From Antedon bifida (lineage: Eukaryota; Echinodermata; Crinoidea; Comatulida; Antedonidae): a stretch of DNA of 64,000 nt. The position numbers and the translations under genes are program-made. This document shows positions 19,762 to 31,974 of the stretch, piece by piece. Location: positions 8,628,917-8,692,916 of the forward strand of contig OY727101.1 in the NCBI GenBank assembly GCA_963402885.1. The letters are read 5' to 3'. Below the pieces are notes generated by a model, which was not told the origin of the DNA, did not search any database, and worked only from the letters and a program-made list of their open reading frames with translations. Every line of letters starts with the position of its first letter. Within the stretch, counting starts at the first letter, position 1.

Positions 19762-20221
19762 ATTAATCTGCTGTTCTGTCTTTCCTGGTACATATCAAGA
19801 CCGCTACAATGCTGAGGATATATCGTGGCCAGCAGGTATTGAAATTGAGAGCTCCAGAGATGTCATCCTACAAGACAACACTGTGGTAGGCTCTGAGATG
19901 GTGCTGTACCATGTCAGTGGGGAGATTGTGACGTTGAAAGTCAATGGAGCAACAACGAAGGCCATACTTCTTTGCACGGTGTTCATGACGAGGGATGGTC
20001 AGAGAGACTGCACACAGATTGCCAATTTCTTCATCTGGAAGAATTGGGATTATGGAGTCTTTTTCCAAATGACTGATCTTGTTCTTGCTGACAACAACAT
20101 CGGGGTGATGCCATTTGTCATTGAGCCATCTTCTCTTAGTCATGAAGCTGTTGATAAGTATGTGTGAGAATGGACGTTTATAATTGGTACAAGCCTGTTC
20201 TTTGATTGCGATGAGTTACAG
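19762..20221 (+). CDS. Long beta-helix exon, copy B1 (WKNWDYGVFFQ)
   Basis: It opens with FPGTYQDRYNAEDISWPAGI, then EIESSRDVILQDNTVVGSE, RDGQRDCTQIANFFIWKNWD and LADNNIGVMPF, SSLSHEAVDKYV. It is a strong match to the family's helix coils (VLQDN, GITNFLTWKNFDYG, DNSVGVLP). The family-conserved IIGTSLFFDCDELQ near the 3' end is in another frame. The reading frame is otherwise long and open. The exon is a 460 nt stretch between AG and GTAGGT. Confidence 0.82.
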
Positions 20222-20686
20222 GTAGGTTCAGTAAGATTTAACATTAAATAGCATGTTACAAACCGAATACTGTATATATGTAAAAATCATAATGAATGAA
20301 ACAATGTTAATGACGATGAAATAAAAGTGGGAAACCAAAAAAAAAAAAAAAAAGATATAAACAGTTTCAATAAATATGAACATTTTTATTATTCATTTTA
20401 AAAGATGTTTTTTTTTTTTCTGTATTTCAATTTTTATTATATTTTCATTTTGGGGAACTCTATTTTGCATTCTGTCAAATAAAATCAATGTATATTTATT
20501 ATACAGTATATGCATACTTGACTTTCACTCGAAAGGAAATTTGTCAAAGGACTTTCTTACTCTTCTACCTCCTTTTTCTTAACGTGTACTGATAATGCCA
20601 TTCCATTGTGTAATCAGTTACGTAATTTATAAATTCTGATTAAAATATTACATTTTTCCATTAACATTTTCATGTAAATATTTCAG

Positions 20687-20851
20687 AATCAACCGGAGAA
20701 TGCAGGTCAAAGTGCAAAACAGCGTGCACCTCGTCCAGAGAATGGAAATGCTGGATTCGTGTGGGCAAATTTTCATGTAATGGTGCTCAATTTTTTCAAT
20801 TTCATGGTATACATAATTACCCAGCTATTGCTGGAAGCACAAGATTGCAAG
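20687..20851 (+). CDS. PKHD1L1-like exon, copy B1 (NQPENAGQSAK)
   Basis: Homologous to 247-421. It keeps NQPENAGQSAKQRAPRPENG but has lost bases around the GDNGAP segment, so the frame changes before the donor. Confidence 0.6.
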
Positions 20852-21229
20852 GTATGTAAAAGCATGACATAATCTGGTCCTTACTTGGACAAACCTAGTC
20901 CTTACTTCGACAAACCAACAACTGCCATTGTTTGAGTTCTATTGCAGGAAACGCATACTCATACTGTTTACACATGAAGCTGAATGCTTATAGGTACAAA
21001 GAAGGTAGCAGTCAGAGACAAGAACAGGGTTTACATACATATACCTAATTTAGGGTAAGTACTAATAGTATTTATCCTATATATCTACGGACCGCTTGCA
21101 TTTATCCAAGTTACGTTATTGTAAATCATTGTGTATCTTTACTTGCTAATTGCATTATTTTCATCAACCTAGTACACTTTCTGTACCTACAATACTTTTC
21201 ATTTAATCTTAACACTACAGTAAAGTTAA

Positions 21230-21847
21230 AAAGACCCCCTTCCCTACGTTTTTTAGATCTAATTTAAGGTCACAAACTACAATTAATGTAAAAATAAATA
21301 TTATATGGTAACTTTTTTGTCTTTAAATGGTTAAAAATGTGAAAAATAAGTTGATTCTAGTAATTTTAGCGGCCCGCTATAAATCCCAAAATGCATTGCG
21401 TGCGGATTGATATTTTTGTTTTTCTTCTGTAATTCACCCACTTTTTGATTGATCGTGAGGCCAAAACAAATGGAAGACTCATAAATTTTCACCGAAAGTA
21501 CCAGGTTTTCCCCATTTTGTATCAACGGAGTCTGGCAAATATAGAAAGACAATTAATGCAGCAACTATACAACGTCAGGCTAGGTATATAACTAGCATAC
21601 GATATTCGTACGTTACCGATGTTTACCGGCTAGGCCTACAAAACTCAGCCTAGCTAGGCTAGACCTAAAGACTGCCCACGAGAGGTCATTCGCCGCGAGC
21701 TACATAGGTAGTGCATTGTTTCTCACTTTTTATCATAATTTACCATAAAACGTACATTTAAGACAAGGAATGACCTTGTTTAATGTTTTTAAAGTAATAT
21801 ATATGTATTATTTTTACAAAACGTCACAAATTGAAGGGAAGGGGTCT
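21230..21847. mobile_element. MITE, 618 bp, in copy B1
   Basis: Terminal inverted repeats are AAAGACCCCCTTCCCT at the left and AGGGAAGGGGTCT at the right. It is flanked by TTAA on both sides (21226-21229, 21848-21851), although TA is an equally consistent target duplication. The homologous place in A1 (near 7093) has a single TTAA and no element. No transposase is present. TTAA would point to a piggyBac-type origin, TA to Tc1/mariner. Confidence 0.85.
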
Positions 21848-21851
21848 TTAA

Positions 21852-22010
21852 TCCTTCTGAGTGCGTGGAGATGGATTGTGATGCATTTAAGAATGCAATG
21901 ATCAGAGACGAAGATGGTGGAATTCTAGTAGGATCACGGCCTGGTTATGTTATTCCTGATTCTGCATACGAGTGGGACAGAGATCCGAGACGTGGACTTA
22001 GAATTATAGG
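21852..22010 (+). CDS. PKHD1L1-like exon remnant, copy B1 (CVEMDCDAFKN)
   Basis: Homologous to 7089-7279. It reads CVEMDCDAFKNAMIRDEDGG, then SRPGYVIPDSAYEWDRDPRR, then ends early after GLRIIGL. The HKG end of the exon has decayed. Confidence 0.65.
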
Positions 22011-22213
22011 ATTATAGAATTTCAAACATGATGGTTACAGACATCAATGGTAGTAAAATCTTTTATCTAATCTGCTCTTTTCATTAAGGTATCATTGGTA
22101 CAGAAGACTGCATATGGCATGAATCAGTTTTATATGTTTAGAAATGAGTTGAATTTTATTTCATTGCCTATTCTTTTAATATCTAAACAATAATTAACAT
22201 TTCTTCCTTATAG

Positions 22214-22410
22214 GCAATTCAACCCTAGAACATGATGAGTTAGTTAACCTTCAAGCAGAAATTGTTAATGCAGCACAAACCGGTACTTTGTACGAGAGTC
22301 TTGAAGTTGAGGTTATTAGCAATGACCGATCCTTCTCCCCCAGCCGAAGACCCAACAAGGGGTGTGAGAGCAACAAAAACAACAGGAGGTCCAAGTACAG
22401 GCAATAAAAC
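22214..22410 (+). CDS. PKHD1L1-like exon, copy B1 (STLEHDELVNLQAEI)
   Basis: Homologous to 8380-8576 with the same internal frame change. The acceptor is TATAG and the donor GTAAGT. Confidence 0.62.
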
Positions 22411-22589
22411 GTAAGTCACATTTAAGAAGTAATGAGTTGAAGTAGAGTTTTCTGTAGAGTTACTGTTGTAAAGAACTGGCTTGTATCGTCTTGTCCAAAG
22501 TCTTAAATTGTATTCTCATGTGTGGCTTGTAACGAACATAACCATAATGCCTATATCATTACAAAACAACATAACTAATTGGTTCACAG

Positions 22590-22732
22590 GTATTCTGAGA
22601 AGCAAGCTGAAGAAGAGGCATCTAGTGACCCAGGAGTAGAAATCATCTATCAATTCTCAAGCACAATGAGTATACGTTTACAACGGCTGATGCTATTTGA
22701 GATTCAACCTTGCATCTCTATATTGGATACCA
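22590..22732 (+). CDS. PKHD1L1-like exon, copy B1 (YSEKQAEEE to ISILDT)
   Basis: Open in one frame from YSEKQAEEEASSDPGVEIIY to FEIQPCISILDT. The donor is GTGTAG, weaker than GTGAGT in copy A. Confidence 0.6.
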
Positions 22733-22852
22733 GTGTAGATTTAACACAATTCTTTCTAAACTCCAATATAGGCTATCAAGCTGTGGTAATACACCATAGG
22801 TTTGATACAAATATTCTACGAAAAAAAAGGAATTATTCAATGATTTTTACAG

Positions 22853-23200
22853 GGTGAAATTGTGCAAAATCTGGGACATTCTTCACATCCATGGAAAATG
22901 CCCAGGAGTATCTGATGCAGAGCTCGTCAGCAACAACACTGTAGATATAATCCATGGCTGGGCCAACTTCACTGATCTTGCCATTAATCTGTCAGGAAGT
23001 GGTTACTTCTTTAAATTCAGCATTGTTTATTCCAACTCATCCACGCTAGAAGGTATCAACTCAACAGAGTTTTCTGTCATTGAGGGTGTTTTCCACATAT
23101 CAATCGCAGATCAACACTAAAAGTTGTTGAGAAATTTGATGTTCAGTTTAATCTAATTGAAGATTTTACAATGGATATTGCAGAACATCTGGATTCCAAG
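22853..23200 (+). CDS. PKHD1L1-like exon, copy B1 (GWANFTDLAINLSG)
   Basis: It contains GVSDAELVSNNTVDIIHGWA and NFTDLAINLSGSGYFFKFSI, keeping the FTDLAI residues that copy A lacks, so B is closer to the ancestral sequence here. It ends at the same GTTGGT donor as A. No tail exons follow. Confidence 0.7.
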
Positions 23201-23492
23201 GTTGGTGATTTTTTAATTAATTATAAGTCATTTTCAAATTGTCAATGCAGTTTTTCTCTCTAATTAACCATCCATCTTCTATTTAATACTGCATTATAAT
23301 TCTAAAATCACCATCAATTGTAGACTAGTGTATCCAATCTAAGAGCAACTTCTTTTTGAAGACTACAGTCCATTTCAAATTTTCAATGCAGGTCTCCCTC
23401 TATTTAACCCACTACCTTCTATTAATACTTCCCCCTACCCCAATTTTAAAAGCATCTTCAATTGTAGACTACCGTATCCACTCTAAGAGCAA

Positions 23493-24590
23493 CAAACGTT
23501 ACTGTTACCATGAATAGGTATAATAAGTTCAATTTATCCACGGAGGCCCAGATCAACACAGGGTTGCTCTTCCCAGCTTCTCGAACTTCACTAAATTCTT
23601 ATTGGATGCTACACACACAGATCCTCTCAATTTAAGATGCAGGCGAGCATGTTCATACATGCATATACATACTGTACATTAATTAAACAAATATCCAGTC
23701 AAATGTGTGTACAACAGGGTCATTGTTTAGAAATTGAGCAACGCATTGCTTTTTCAACCTTTGACATCCATTGACAGTTTTCATTTGAGCACCCACAGAG
23801 AAGGTACCTTAAGTTAAAATGTCAGACTATGCGAATGAATCTAAGGAAGAAGAGTGCTAGCAGTGGATCTAATCAACTATTGTAAGTATTAAGCCTAAGA
23901 AATAAATATTTAGAATAATTATTCTTTGTGTTGAAGTATACAGTGCCAGTAACTACTGTTTATGTGTACACTAAACTGTTTGCCAGTCCAAACTTCTAGC
24001 ATTCTCTTTATTTGCCTTCTTTCCTTCTTTGGAAACTTAAGATTATATAATCGTTGGGAAAACTAACATTATCAGCTCTATCACTCATTATTTCTGGTCA
24101 TTAATGGTGATGATTTTTATATTTTTAATTAATAAACAATTTATTGAATCATGGCAATGATTGTTATTAGATTGAGAGAAAATAATTATAAATAGACCAC
24201 CATGGTTCCTTAGGCAGGAATACTCTCATTGCCTTATTCTTCGGATGAGATGTAAAGCCGTTGGTCCTGTGTACTTAACAGTGCACATTAAAGAACGTGG
24301 TACACTGTTTGAAAAAAGTAGGGGATTGTCTCCCGGTGTGCTGATCTGGTAGGCGCTGCACTGCTGGCTGTCGAGGGTCCGTGGAGGGCCTAATCCGAAT
24401 TTCCTCAGTTTCCAGTAAAGCTTGAGGACCAGAATAATACATTATAATAACACAGGTTGTGTTAAAATACTTCTATAAAGGAACATTCTTACATTGGAAA
24501 GTGTTAGTTCTGTAATTGTAACTTATTTTTCCCTGAGGTTTTTGTCTGGCACTTATTCATTCGATAGTGACACTTATTTATTTGTTTCAG
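23493..24590. other. Spacer between B1 and A2, with possible SINE
   Basis: Copy B homology ends after CTAAGAGCAAC. About 24190-24420 carries a block, TTCTTCGGATGAGATGTAAA followed by AACAGTGCACATTAAAGAAC, of a type often seen in dispersed metazoan SINE or LINE tails. The same block is at 54470-54700. No gene seen. Confidence 0.4.
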
Positions 24591-24748
24591 ATTATTATGA
24601 GCCACATTATTCAGTTGCTTTCTTGGATATTGGAGAAGTTACTGTAGAAAGTCCATCGTTTGTACGTGAATATACATTTCATAATGGCTTCAGTCCTGCT
24701 ATCTGGATGCAATTCAGGATAATGTAATTCACCACACAGTTGGAGCAG
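24591..24748 (+). CDS. Beta-helix exon, copy A2 (YYEPHYSVAFLDIGEV)
   Basis: After a TTTGTTTCAG acceptor it reads DYYEPHYSVAFLDIGEVTVE, then SPSFVREYTFHNGFSPAI. It matches the fibrocystin-L helix segment with YSLAFLNLGDV. A 20-base loss relative to B1 follows and shifts the frame. The donor is GTAAGC. Confidence 0.75.
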
Positions 24749-24801
24749 GTAAGCAATACCAAAATACTTCTCTTTTCCTTATATAGTAACTTACATTTTA
24801 G

Positions 24802-24944
24802 ATTTTAGACAACAACATTGGGGTGATGCCATTTGTCATTGGGCCATCTTCTCTTAGTCATGAAGCTGTTGATAAGTATGTGTGAGAATGTAGTCATCGT
24901 TTATAATTGGTACAAGCCTGTTCTTTGATTGCGATGAGTTACAG
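24802..24944 (+). CDS. Truncated helix exon, copy A2 (DNNIGVMPF)
   Basis: Only the 3' part of the 460 nt exon seen in copy B remains: DNNIGVMPFVIGPSSLSHEA, then in another frame SSFIIGTSLFFDCDELQ. The donor is GTAGGT. Confidence 0.7.
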
Positions 24945-25434
24945 GTAGGTTCAGTAAGAATATAAACATTTGTAGCATGTTACAAACTGAATACTGTAAT
25001 TAAGCAATTATGATGAATTAGATTAGATAATGTATAAATGTAAAAATCATGATGAATGGAACAATGTTAATGACGATGAAATAAAAGTGGGAAACCCAAA
25101 AAAGACACAAAAAAAAGATATAAACATTTTCAATAAATATGAACATTTTTATTATTCATTTTAAAAGATTTTATTTCTGTTTTTCAAATGTTATTATTTT
25201 GTCAGTTTGGGGAACTATATTTTGCATTCTGTCAAATAAAATCAATGTATAGATATTATATATGCATACTTGACTTTCATAAGGAAATTTGTCAAAGGAC
25301 TTTCTTACTCTTCTACCTTCTTTTTCTTAACGTGTACTGATAATGCCATTCCATTGTGTAATCAGTCACGTAATTTATAAATTCTGATTAAAATATTACA
25401 TTTTCCCATTAACATTTTCATGTAAATATTTCAG

Positions 25435-25609
25435 AATCAACCGGAGAATGCAGGTCAAAGTGCAAAACAGTGTGCACCTTGTGGTCCAGACAATGGAAAT
25501 GCTGGATACGTGAGGGCAAATTTCATGTCTGGTGATAATGGTGCTCCATTTTTTCCATTTCATGGTATACATAATTACCCAGCTATTGCTGGAAACACAA
25601 GATTGCAAG
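25435..25609 (+). CDS. PKHD1L1-like exon, copy A2
   Basis: The same as 247-421, with the same splice sites and phase. Open throughout (GDNGAPFFPFHGIHNYPAI). Confidence 0.7.
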
Positions 25610-25930
25610 GTATGTAAAAGCATGACATAATCTGGTCCTTACTTGGACAAACCTAGTCCTTACTTGGACAAACCAGTTGAGTTCTATTGCAGGAAACGCA
25701 TACTCATACTGTTTACACATGAAGCTGAATGCTTATTTGGATAACATAAAATTGCCATTGTATCCAAGTTATCACCACTGTAATGTTGAGGTTGTCCCTT
25801 AGTACTGTTTTATCATAAAATATGTCTTTAATATCGGAATACATTTTTGGTGAAACAATTACCAAATTAATATATTTCAACATACTTATTTATTTACAAA
25901 TAAAGGTATTTTGCTCTTTCTTATCAATAG

Positions 25931-26048
25931 ATGTCACATTCGCTCATTTTGATACTGCGTGTAAGAAAGATCATTACGCTACTATGACCAATCCATCAAA
26001 TGATGATGGTATCCACCCAATGTCCGCTGTAGGTACTGTACAAAGAAG
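25931..26048 (+). CDS. PKHD1L1-like exon, copy A2 (VTFAHF)
   Basis: The same as 743-860, open and in phase with its neighbours. Confidence 0.68.
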
Positions 26049-26238
26049 GTAACAGTCAGAGACAAGAACAGGGTTTACATACATATACCTAATTTAGGGT
26101 AAGTACTAATAGTATTTATCCTATATATCTACGGACCACTTGCATTTATCCAAGTTACGTAAATGTAAATCATTGTGTATCCTTACTTGCCAGTTGCATT
26201 ATTTTCATCAACCTAGTACACTTACCTACAATACTTTT

Positions 26239-26546
26239 TGTAATGTACCGATTTACAATACAAATAAGTGAGAGAGAGACAAGTTCTGTTATAGTTGAAA
26301 GCTAGCACTGAAGTGTTTATTCTTTATTCTACATCTACTATATATAATAACAATATCGGTAATGGGTAATTAATCTGTCAAGGTGGAATGTTTAGTGGTC
26401 TCAGCAGAGGGGTCTACTTTAGCCATTAGTGACCATTAAGTAGCCAGGGTTATATAGAAGTGGGTTAACATAATATATATGGTAACAGGTGAAGGAAGTA
26501 TAAATAATTGGTAGCAAGTAATATTAATCAAGTTCAATACATTACA
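26239..26546 (-). repeat. 3' LTR of Gypsy copy 2
   Basis: 308 bp, TGTAATG to CATTACA. A polypurine tract lies just inside it. Confidence 0.92.
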
Positions 26547-27275
26547 TTCTCTCCCTTCTATTATAAACAATTCTAAGCTATTTATTTATAATTGAATCAA
26601 AGCAGCACTGTACTAAGTTATGGTTTAATAACACTTTAAATGTATATGGTATAATGCACTGTATAAAGTAAAACATAAGATCAACATTTTAAATTGTCCA
26701 GTAATAATGTCCATAAAAGTTTCTATATTTCAGTTATTAAAAATGTCCATATCTTTCCGGCGGTTTTCTATCGCGAGTAAGGTATACTCTTCGCTGAGCA
26801 GTAATAGACTGTGCTTCGACAGTCGATTGTGATGTTTCCACTGTTCAGATTTGGATTAATGAGCATTGGAGGTAATTGTGGAGGATCATCTTTGTTTGTA
26901 AGCTGTTTATCCTGAGTTTGAACAGGCCTATAACGCTTCCTGATATGGTCGGCATGACGACGACAAACTCGTCCATCTTCTAGTTTTGTCTTGAATGAGA
27001 TGCGACCGGATTTTAATATTATTGTTCCGGGTAACCATTTCAGATTTTGTCCTCTAAAGTTCTTTATATACACCTACTCTCCTTCTGCAAAAGTGCGTTC
27101 TTTGCATGACGATCATGGGCTAATTTCTGTTTTTCAAGTTGAGTGATAACACGATCTGCTTGATAAGGGTGTAAAAGATCAAAATGCGTTTTCAATTTTC
27201 GGCCATTCAGTAATTCTGCTGGTGTTTTGCCAGTTGTGCTATGAGGTGTATTTCTATATTTAAATAGGAATCTTG

Positions 27276-27473
27276 AATTGTTTTTTTTTTTAACTTTATT
27301 TGGTAATCAAGGTTAAAAAACAATAAAATATAATACATAGAAAATAGAAAAACAATTGCACGGAAAAAACAGGCCTTGATTACAAGGAATGCCAAGAAAA
27401 GTTAAAAACTTATTTCCACTTGGGTCCTAAAAACAAGAAACTGATAACAAGAACATACAAATTACAACATAAG
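27276..27473 (-). mobile_element. Nested poly-A retroposon in Gypsy copy 2
   Basis: Same insert as 2088-2285, flanked by AATCTTG (27269-27275, 27474-27480). Confidence 0.75.
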
Positions 27474-29930
27474 AATCTTGCGACTTTTGTTTCGATATAT
27501 CCATCTTTCGTACGTTTCATTGTTTCTTTAAATGTGCGTACAGCACGTTCCGCAAGACCATTCGATGATGGGTGATATGGGGCTGTTAAAGAATGTCTTA
27601 TTCCATTTCGCTTTACGAATGTATGAAATTCATCACTGGTGAAACATGTTCCATTGTCGGATACTATTTTATCTGGCAATCCATGCGATGCAAATATAAG
27701 CCTGAGCTTATCCACTGTGGTATTTGTCGTTGAGGAATTTACCGGAATTACCTCAAGCCATTTTGAGTATGCATCGTATTAAAAACATTTTTCCAATAAA
27801 TGGTCCAGCACAGTCGATATTTAATCGTGACCATGGTCTATTTGGCCAATTCCATGGGTGCAATGGTGCTTTAGGTGGTAAAGTTTGATTGGATTGGCAT
27901 GTATCGCACTGCTTTGATATGTCTTTGTCCATATTAGGCCACCATAACGAATCCCGAGCAAAACTTTTCATTCTGACAATTCCAGTATGACCGTCATGTA
28001 GTGCTTGTAGCAACTGTTTTCTACCAGGCTGTGGAACAACAATTCTATTTTCCCACAAAATACATCCATCTTGTGTAGAGAGTTCTCTTTGTCAGATCCA
28101 TCCAATATGGTTGCAAGTTTTCAATTTTTGGATTAGTATTGGGCCAACCCTTTTCAATGTAGTAAAGAACTCGAGAAAGTGTTGGATCTTTAACCGTCCA
28201 ACCTTTAATATCTGCTGTGGAAACTGGAGATTGGTTCATTGGCTCCATCAATAGAACAGTTTCGGCAGGTTGTGGAATTGATTCTGGTTTTCCTGGCAAT
28301 GGTAATCTGCTTAAGGCATCCGCATTGGCATGGGACTTTGTCAGTTTGAATCTTAATGTATATTTGTATGTACCTAATTTCAGTGCCCAACGTTGGATTC
28401 TAGCTGATGCTTGGCTGGGCACAAGTCTGTCCTCATTAATAAGACCCAGCAATGGCTTATGGTCTGTTACCAATGTGAAATGTCTACCATAAATGTAAGA
28501 CTGAAATCGCGTTACCCCGAAAACGCATGCCAAACCTTCTTTCTCAATTTGCGAATACTTTTTTTCCGCTTCTGCAAGTGTTCTAGATGCAAATGCGATT
28601 GGTCTTCCTGTACCGTCACTTTGTCGATGTGCTAACACAGCCCCAATTCCATATTGAGATGCATCACACGATAATATTATTTCCTTTTTTGGATCATAAT
28701 GTGCAAGTACTCTGCAGGAAAGTAGCAATTCCTTTGATTTATCAAAAGTAGATTGTTCTAAATTTGTCCAGTTCAAAGCTTTATCCTTACGAAGTAAGGC
28801 ATATAACAGAGCAATTAAGTGTGTTGGATAAGTTTGGTAAAAACTTCATAATAAGATAATAATCCCAAATAAGCTCTCAGTTCTGTCAAGTTTTGAGACG
28901 CTGGAGCATCTTTAATTGCTCTCACTTTGGCGTTTGTGGGATGCAATCCCTCTTTGTCGATCAGGTGTCCCAAATAACCAACAGATTTAACCATAAAAAC
29001 ACACTTACTCTTTTTTAGACGAAGTCCAGCATCTGCCAGTCGCTTTAGGACGGTTTCAAGAGTTTCGAAATGCTCAAAGTCATTCTTTCCTGTAATTAAT
29101 ATATCGTCCAGGTATACTGTAACACCTTTAACTCCTTGTAATAGTCCTTCCATGACATGCTGGAAAATCGCTGGTGCTGAAGAGACTCCAAACGGCAACC
29201 GTGTATATTGTAAAGTCCCTTTTGAGTGTTGATTACAACATATTTTCGAGAATCTTTATCCAAGAGTAATTGTTGGTACGCTTGTGACATATGTCCAATT
29301 TAGTAAATTTTTCTTCGGGGCAAAGGATACTGATCAACTTTGGCTGCTTTATTTACAGTAATTTTGTAGTCACCACAGATCCTAATGGTAGATTTATCTG
29401 CCTTAAGTACCGGAACTATTGGTGCAGCCCAGTCTGAAAACTGTATAGGTTCAATAATGCCTTCTCGTTGTAAGCGATCAAGTTAGTCATCTACTTTCTG
29501 TCGCAAAGCATACTGAACATTTCTGGCTTTGCAAAATTTTGGCATTGTCTCTTTATCAACATACATTTTTGCTTCAGTACCCTTAAGGGTACCTAGTTCA
29601 TCTTTAAATATTTCTTGGTATTTACCAAGCAGTGAACTTAAATCTAATTGGTTTATTACCTTGATTTGTTGCCAGTCCAACTTTATAAACTGAAGCCAGT
29701 CTCGACCAATTAGGGTAGGTCCATCTGTTCGCACAATCGTTAACGGTAATATTGTAGTAGTACTCTGGTATGTAACTTCAGCATTAATTTTACCCAAAAC
29801 ATCCATTATTTGTCCAGTGTACGTACGTAGCTTAACTGACGAAGGTTGCTTAAAATAACATTTGTCTGGCAAATGGTTATTCTTTCCACAGCGAAAACAT
29901 GGTTTCGACTTCTTATTTGTATTTGACATA

Positions 29931-30595
29931 ACTAGTTTTTATGGCTTCATAAGATTATGTTAACACAATATATGTGCATAAATTGCAATATTATAGCATA
30001 ATTATCGAATTTTTTTGCCATTTTTCGAAATAATTCCTTTTTTCCCCCGCATTGAAATTTTCGAAAAATGGCAAAATTTCGACCCTTTTATTTGTTTACA
30101 TAACTAGTTACTATGGCTCTATAAGATGATGTTAACACAATATATATACATAAATGACAATATAATAGCATAATTATTGGATATTAAAAAGTGAACATTT
30201 GCAAATTTTCGAAAAATTCTTTCGGTCCCCAGCAGTGAAATTTTCGAAAAATGGCCAAATACTTACCCTTTTATTTTTTGACTTAACTAGTTTTTATGTC
30301 TCCATAAGATGATGTTAACACAATATATGTGCATAAATTGCAATATTATAGCATACTTATTGAATTTTAAAAAGAAGAAAATTTGGCAATTTTTCTAAAA
30401 AATTCCTTTGGTCCCCCGCAGTGAATTTTTCGAAAAATGTCAAAATTTAGACCTTTTTATTTTTTTACACAACTAGTTACTATGGCTTTATAAGATGATG
30501 TTACCATAATATATGTGCATAAATGGCAATATTATAGCATAATTCTTGAAGTTTAAAAAGTGGAAATTTTGGACATTTTTTGAACAATTCCGTAA
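29931..30595. repeat. About 185 bp minisatellite in Gypsy copy 2
   Basis: Same array as 5031-5700, with TTTTCGAAAA inverted arms in each copy. Confidence 0.87.
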
Positions 30596-31101
30596 ATTTT
30601 GACTTCTTTTTGTAAGCAATTTTGTTTACATTTTCAACTGCAGCTGCAGAGGTTGGCTGCGCCAGATCTCTTACATTTCTTGTTGCAGTTTCGATGCTAG
30701 TTGCAATTTCAACAGCTTTTTCCAGTGTCAGTGCTTTTTCTGCCAAAAGACCAAATTCCGTGATTACGGACGCCAAAAACTAGATGATCTCGTAACATTG
30801 TATTGAGCGAGGCTCCAAAGTTACAGAATTCTGCCATCGATCGAAGCGATGCCATAAATTCAGGCACTGTTTCATTATCACGTCGAAAGCGTGAGTTGAA
30901 TTTGTATCGCTGTACAATTTCACTAGGCACATGGACTGTGATGCCCATTCATAGCTGTTACCAGCTCATCGAATGTTTTATCCTTGGGTTTTTCTGGTGT
31001 AACCAAATTTCGTAAAAGCTTATAAGATGATGGGCCAATAACTGTTAACAGTGTTGCTTGTTTCTTCTCCTCTGTAGTAATTTCTTTTGCCTTGAAATAC
31101 A

Positions 31102-31552
31102 AGTTACTTACTTACTTATTTGTTTTCATAGCTATCCCCAATATTGGGGACATTTCGCCGTCATTGACATTATGTTGACATAGCACAACTTTTCTTAATT
31201 TTATGAGAGACGTTAATTTTGATGAGAAGGTCATGGAACACTAATTAATTTTAAAAACAACTAAAAACCTGGGACCTGTAACCCTGACGGGTACTCTCCC
31301 TCCGGGTCAAAGGGATCCCGAAACTCATCGGTGGGCAGGGGCGCTCATCTCCCTGTTCAGGACTATTCCTGATGATTACCCAACCTATTTACATTTAAAA
31401 TTAAAATCAAACATCAAGACATAACTTAATCAACTTAATGACTACTGGACATAGTAGTTATTGTCTTCTATAAAAGATGCTGGAAGCACTTCCTTATATA
31501 GTCTTCTTCTTCTGTCTGTTGTTCTTCTTCTTCCTCAGACTCTAGTCTAAAG
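31102..31552 (-). mobile_element. Nested retroposon 3' end in Gypsy copy 2
   Basis: Same insert as 6216-6666, with the AAGTAAGTAAGTAA-type tail on the minus strand. Edges are approximate. Confidence 0.58.
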
Positions 31553-31643
31553 TCTAAACGCTCAACAAACTGTGACCAATCTTCCCTTCCTTCAATAAAT
31601 TCTTCAATTTTGCCAATAAGGGCCATTCTCGTCGCCACTGTAG

Positions 31644-31953
31644 TGTAATGTACCGATTTACAATACAAATAAGTGAGAGAGAGACAAGTTCTGTTATAGT
31701 TGAAAGCTAGCACTGAAGTGTTTATTCTTTATTCTACATTTACTATATATTATAATAACAATATCGGTAATGGGTAATTAATCTGTCAAGGTGGAATGTT
31801 TAGTGGTCTAAGCAGAGGGTCTACTTTAGCCATTAGTGACCATTAAGTAGCCAGGGTTATATAGAAGTGGGTTAACATAATATATATGGTAACAGGTGAA
31901 GGAAGTTTAAATAATTGGTAGCAAGTAATATTAATCAAGTTCAATACATTACA
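31644..31953 (-). repeat. 5' LTR of Gypsy copy 2
   Basis: 310 bp, followed by CTTTT (31954-31958). Confidence 0.92.
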
Positions 31954-31974
31954 CTTTTCATTTAATCTTAACAG

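Larger units (their letters stand above)
19563..23200 (+). pseudogene. PKHD1L1-like copy B1
   Basis: Second, older paralogue of the same gene region, 19.3 kb downstream of A1. Recognised exons are 19563-19708, 19762-20221, 20687-20851, 21852-22010 (split from its 5' part by a MITE), 22214-22410, 22590-22732 and 22853-23200. It retains the long helix exon that copy A has lost. It lacks the VTFAHF exon and the small-exon tail, and unlike B2 it also lacks the INGPQDHGWC exon through a 689 bp deletion. Several exons change frame. It is most likely a pseudogene. Confidence 0.75.
1..25188. repeat. Segmental tandem unit 1
   Basis: The sequence at position 1 (TGTTATTATTTTGTCAGTTT) recurs at 25189 and 55464, and everything after it follows in the same order. 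This unit contains PKHD1L1-like copy A1, a Gypsy element in its third recognised intron, a non-coding spacer with SINEs and palindromic tracts, and copy B1. The unit edges given here depend only on where the window begins, so the true duplication breakpoints are unknown. Identity to unit 2 is very high by eye, with most differences being small indels, so duplication looks recent or homogenised. An assembly or haplotig origin cannot be excluded, but the unit-specific structural differences argue against simple collapse or duplication errors. Confidence 0.93.
26239..31953 (-). mobile_element. Ty3/Gypsy LTR retrotransposon, copy 2
   Basis: Same site, orientation, CTTTT target duplication, nested insertions and minisatellite as copy 1, so it arose by duplication of the unit and not by a new insertion. 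LTRs are at 26239-26546 and 31644-31953. Parts in minus-strand order: gag about 30595-31626, minisatellite 29931-30595, zinc knuckle and protease about 29560-29929, reverse transcriptase about 28810-29500, RNase H about 28200-28800, integrase about 26768-28170. It is broken in several places and is shorter than copy 1. Confidence 0.92.

Noticed and set aside
19804-20143. Minus-strand frames of 60 and 91 codons (also 49425-49764)
   Set aside because: Antisense shadows of the long beta-helix exon.
21331-21552. 73-codon minus-strand frame (also 50951)
   Set aside because: Lies wholly inside the 618 bp MITE and has no transposase-like features.
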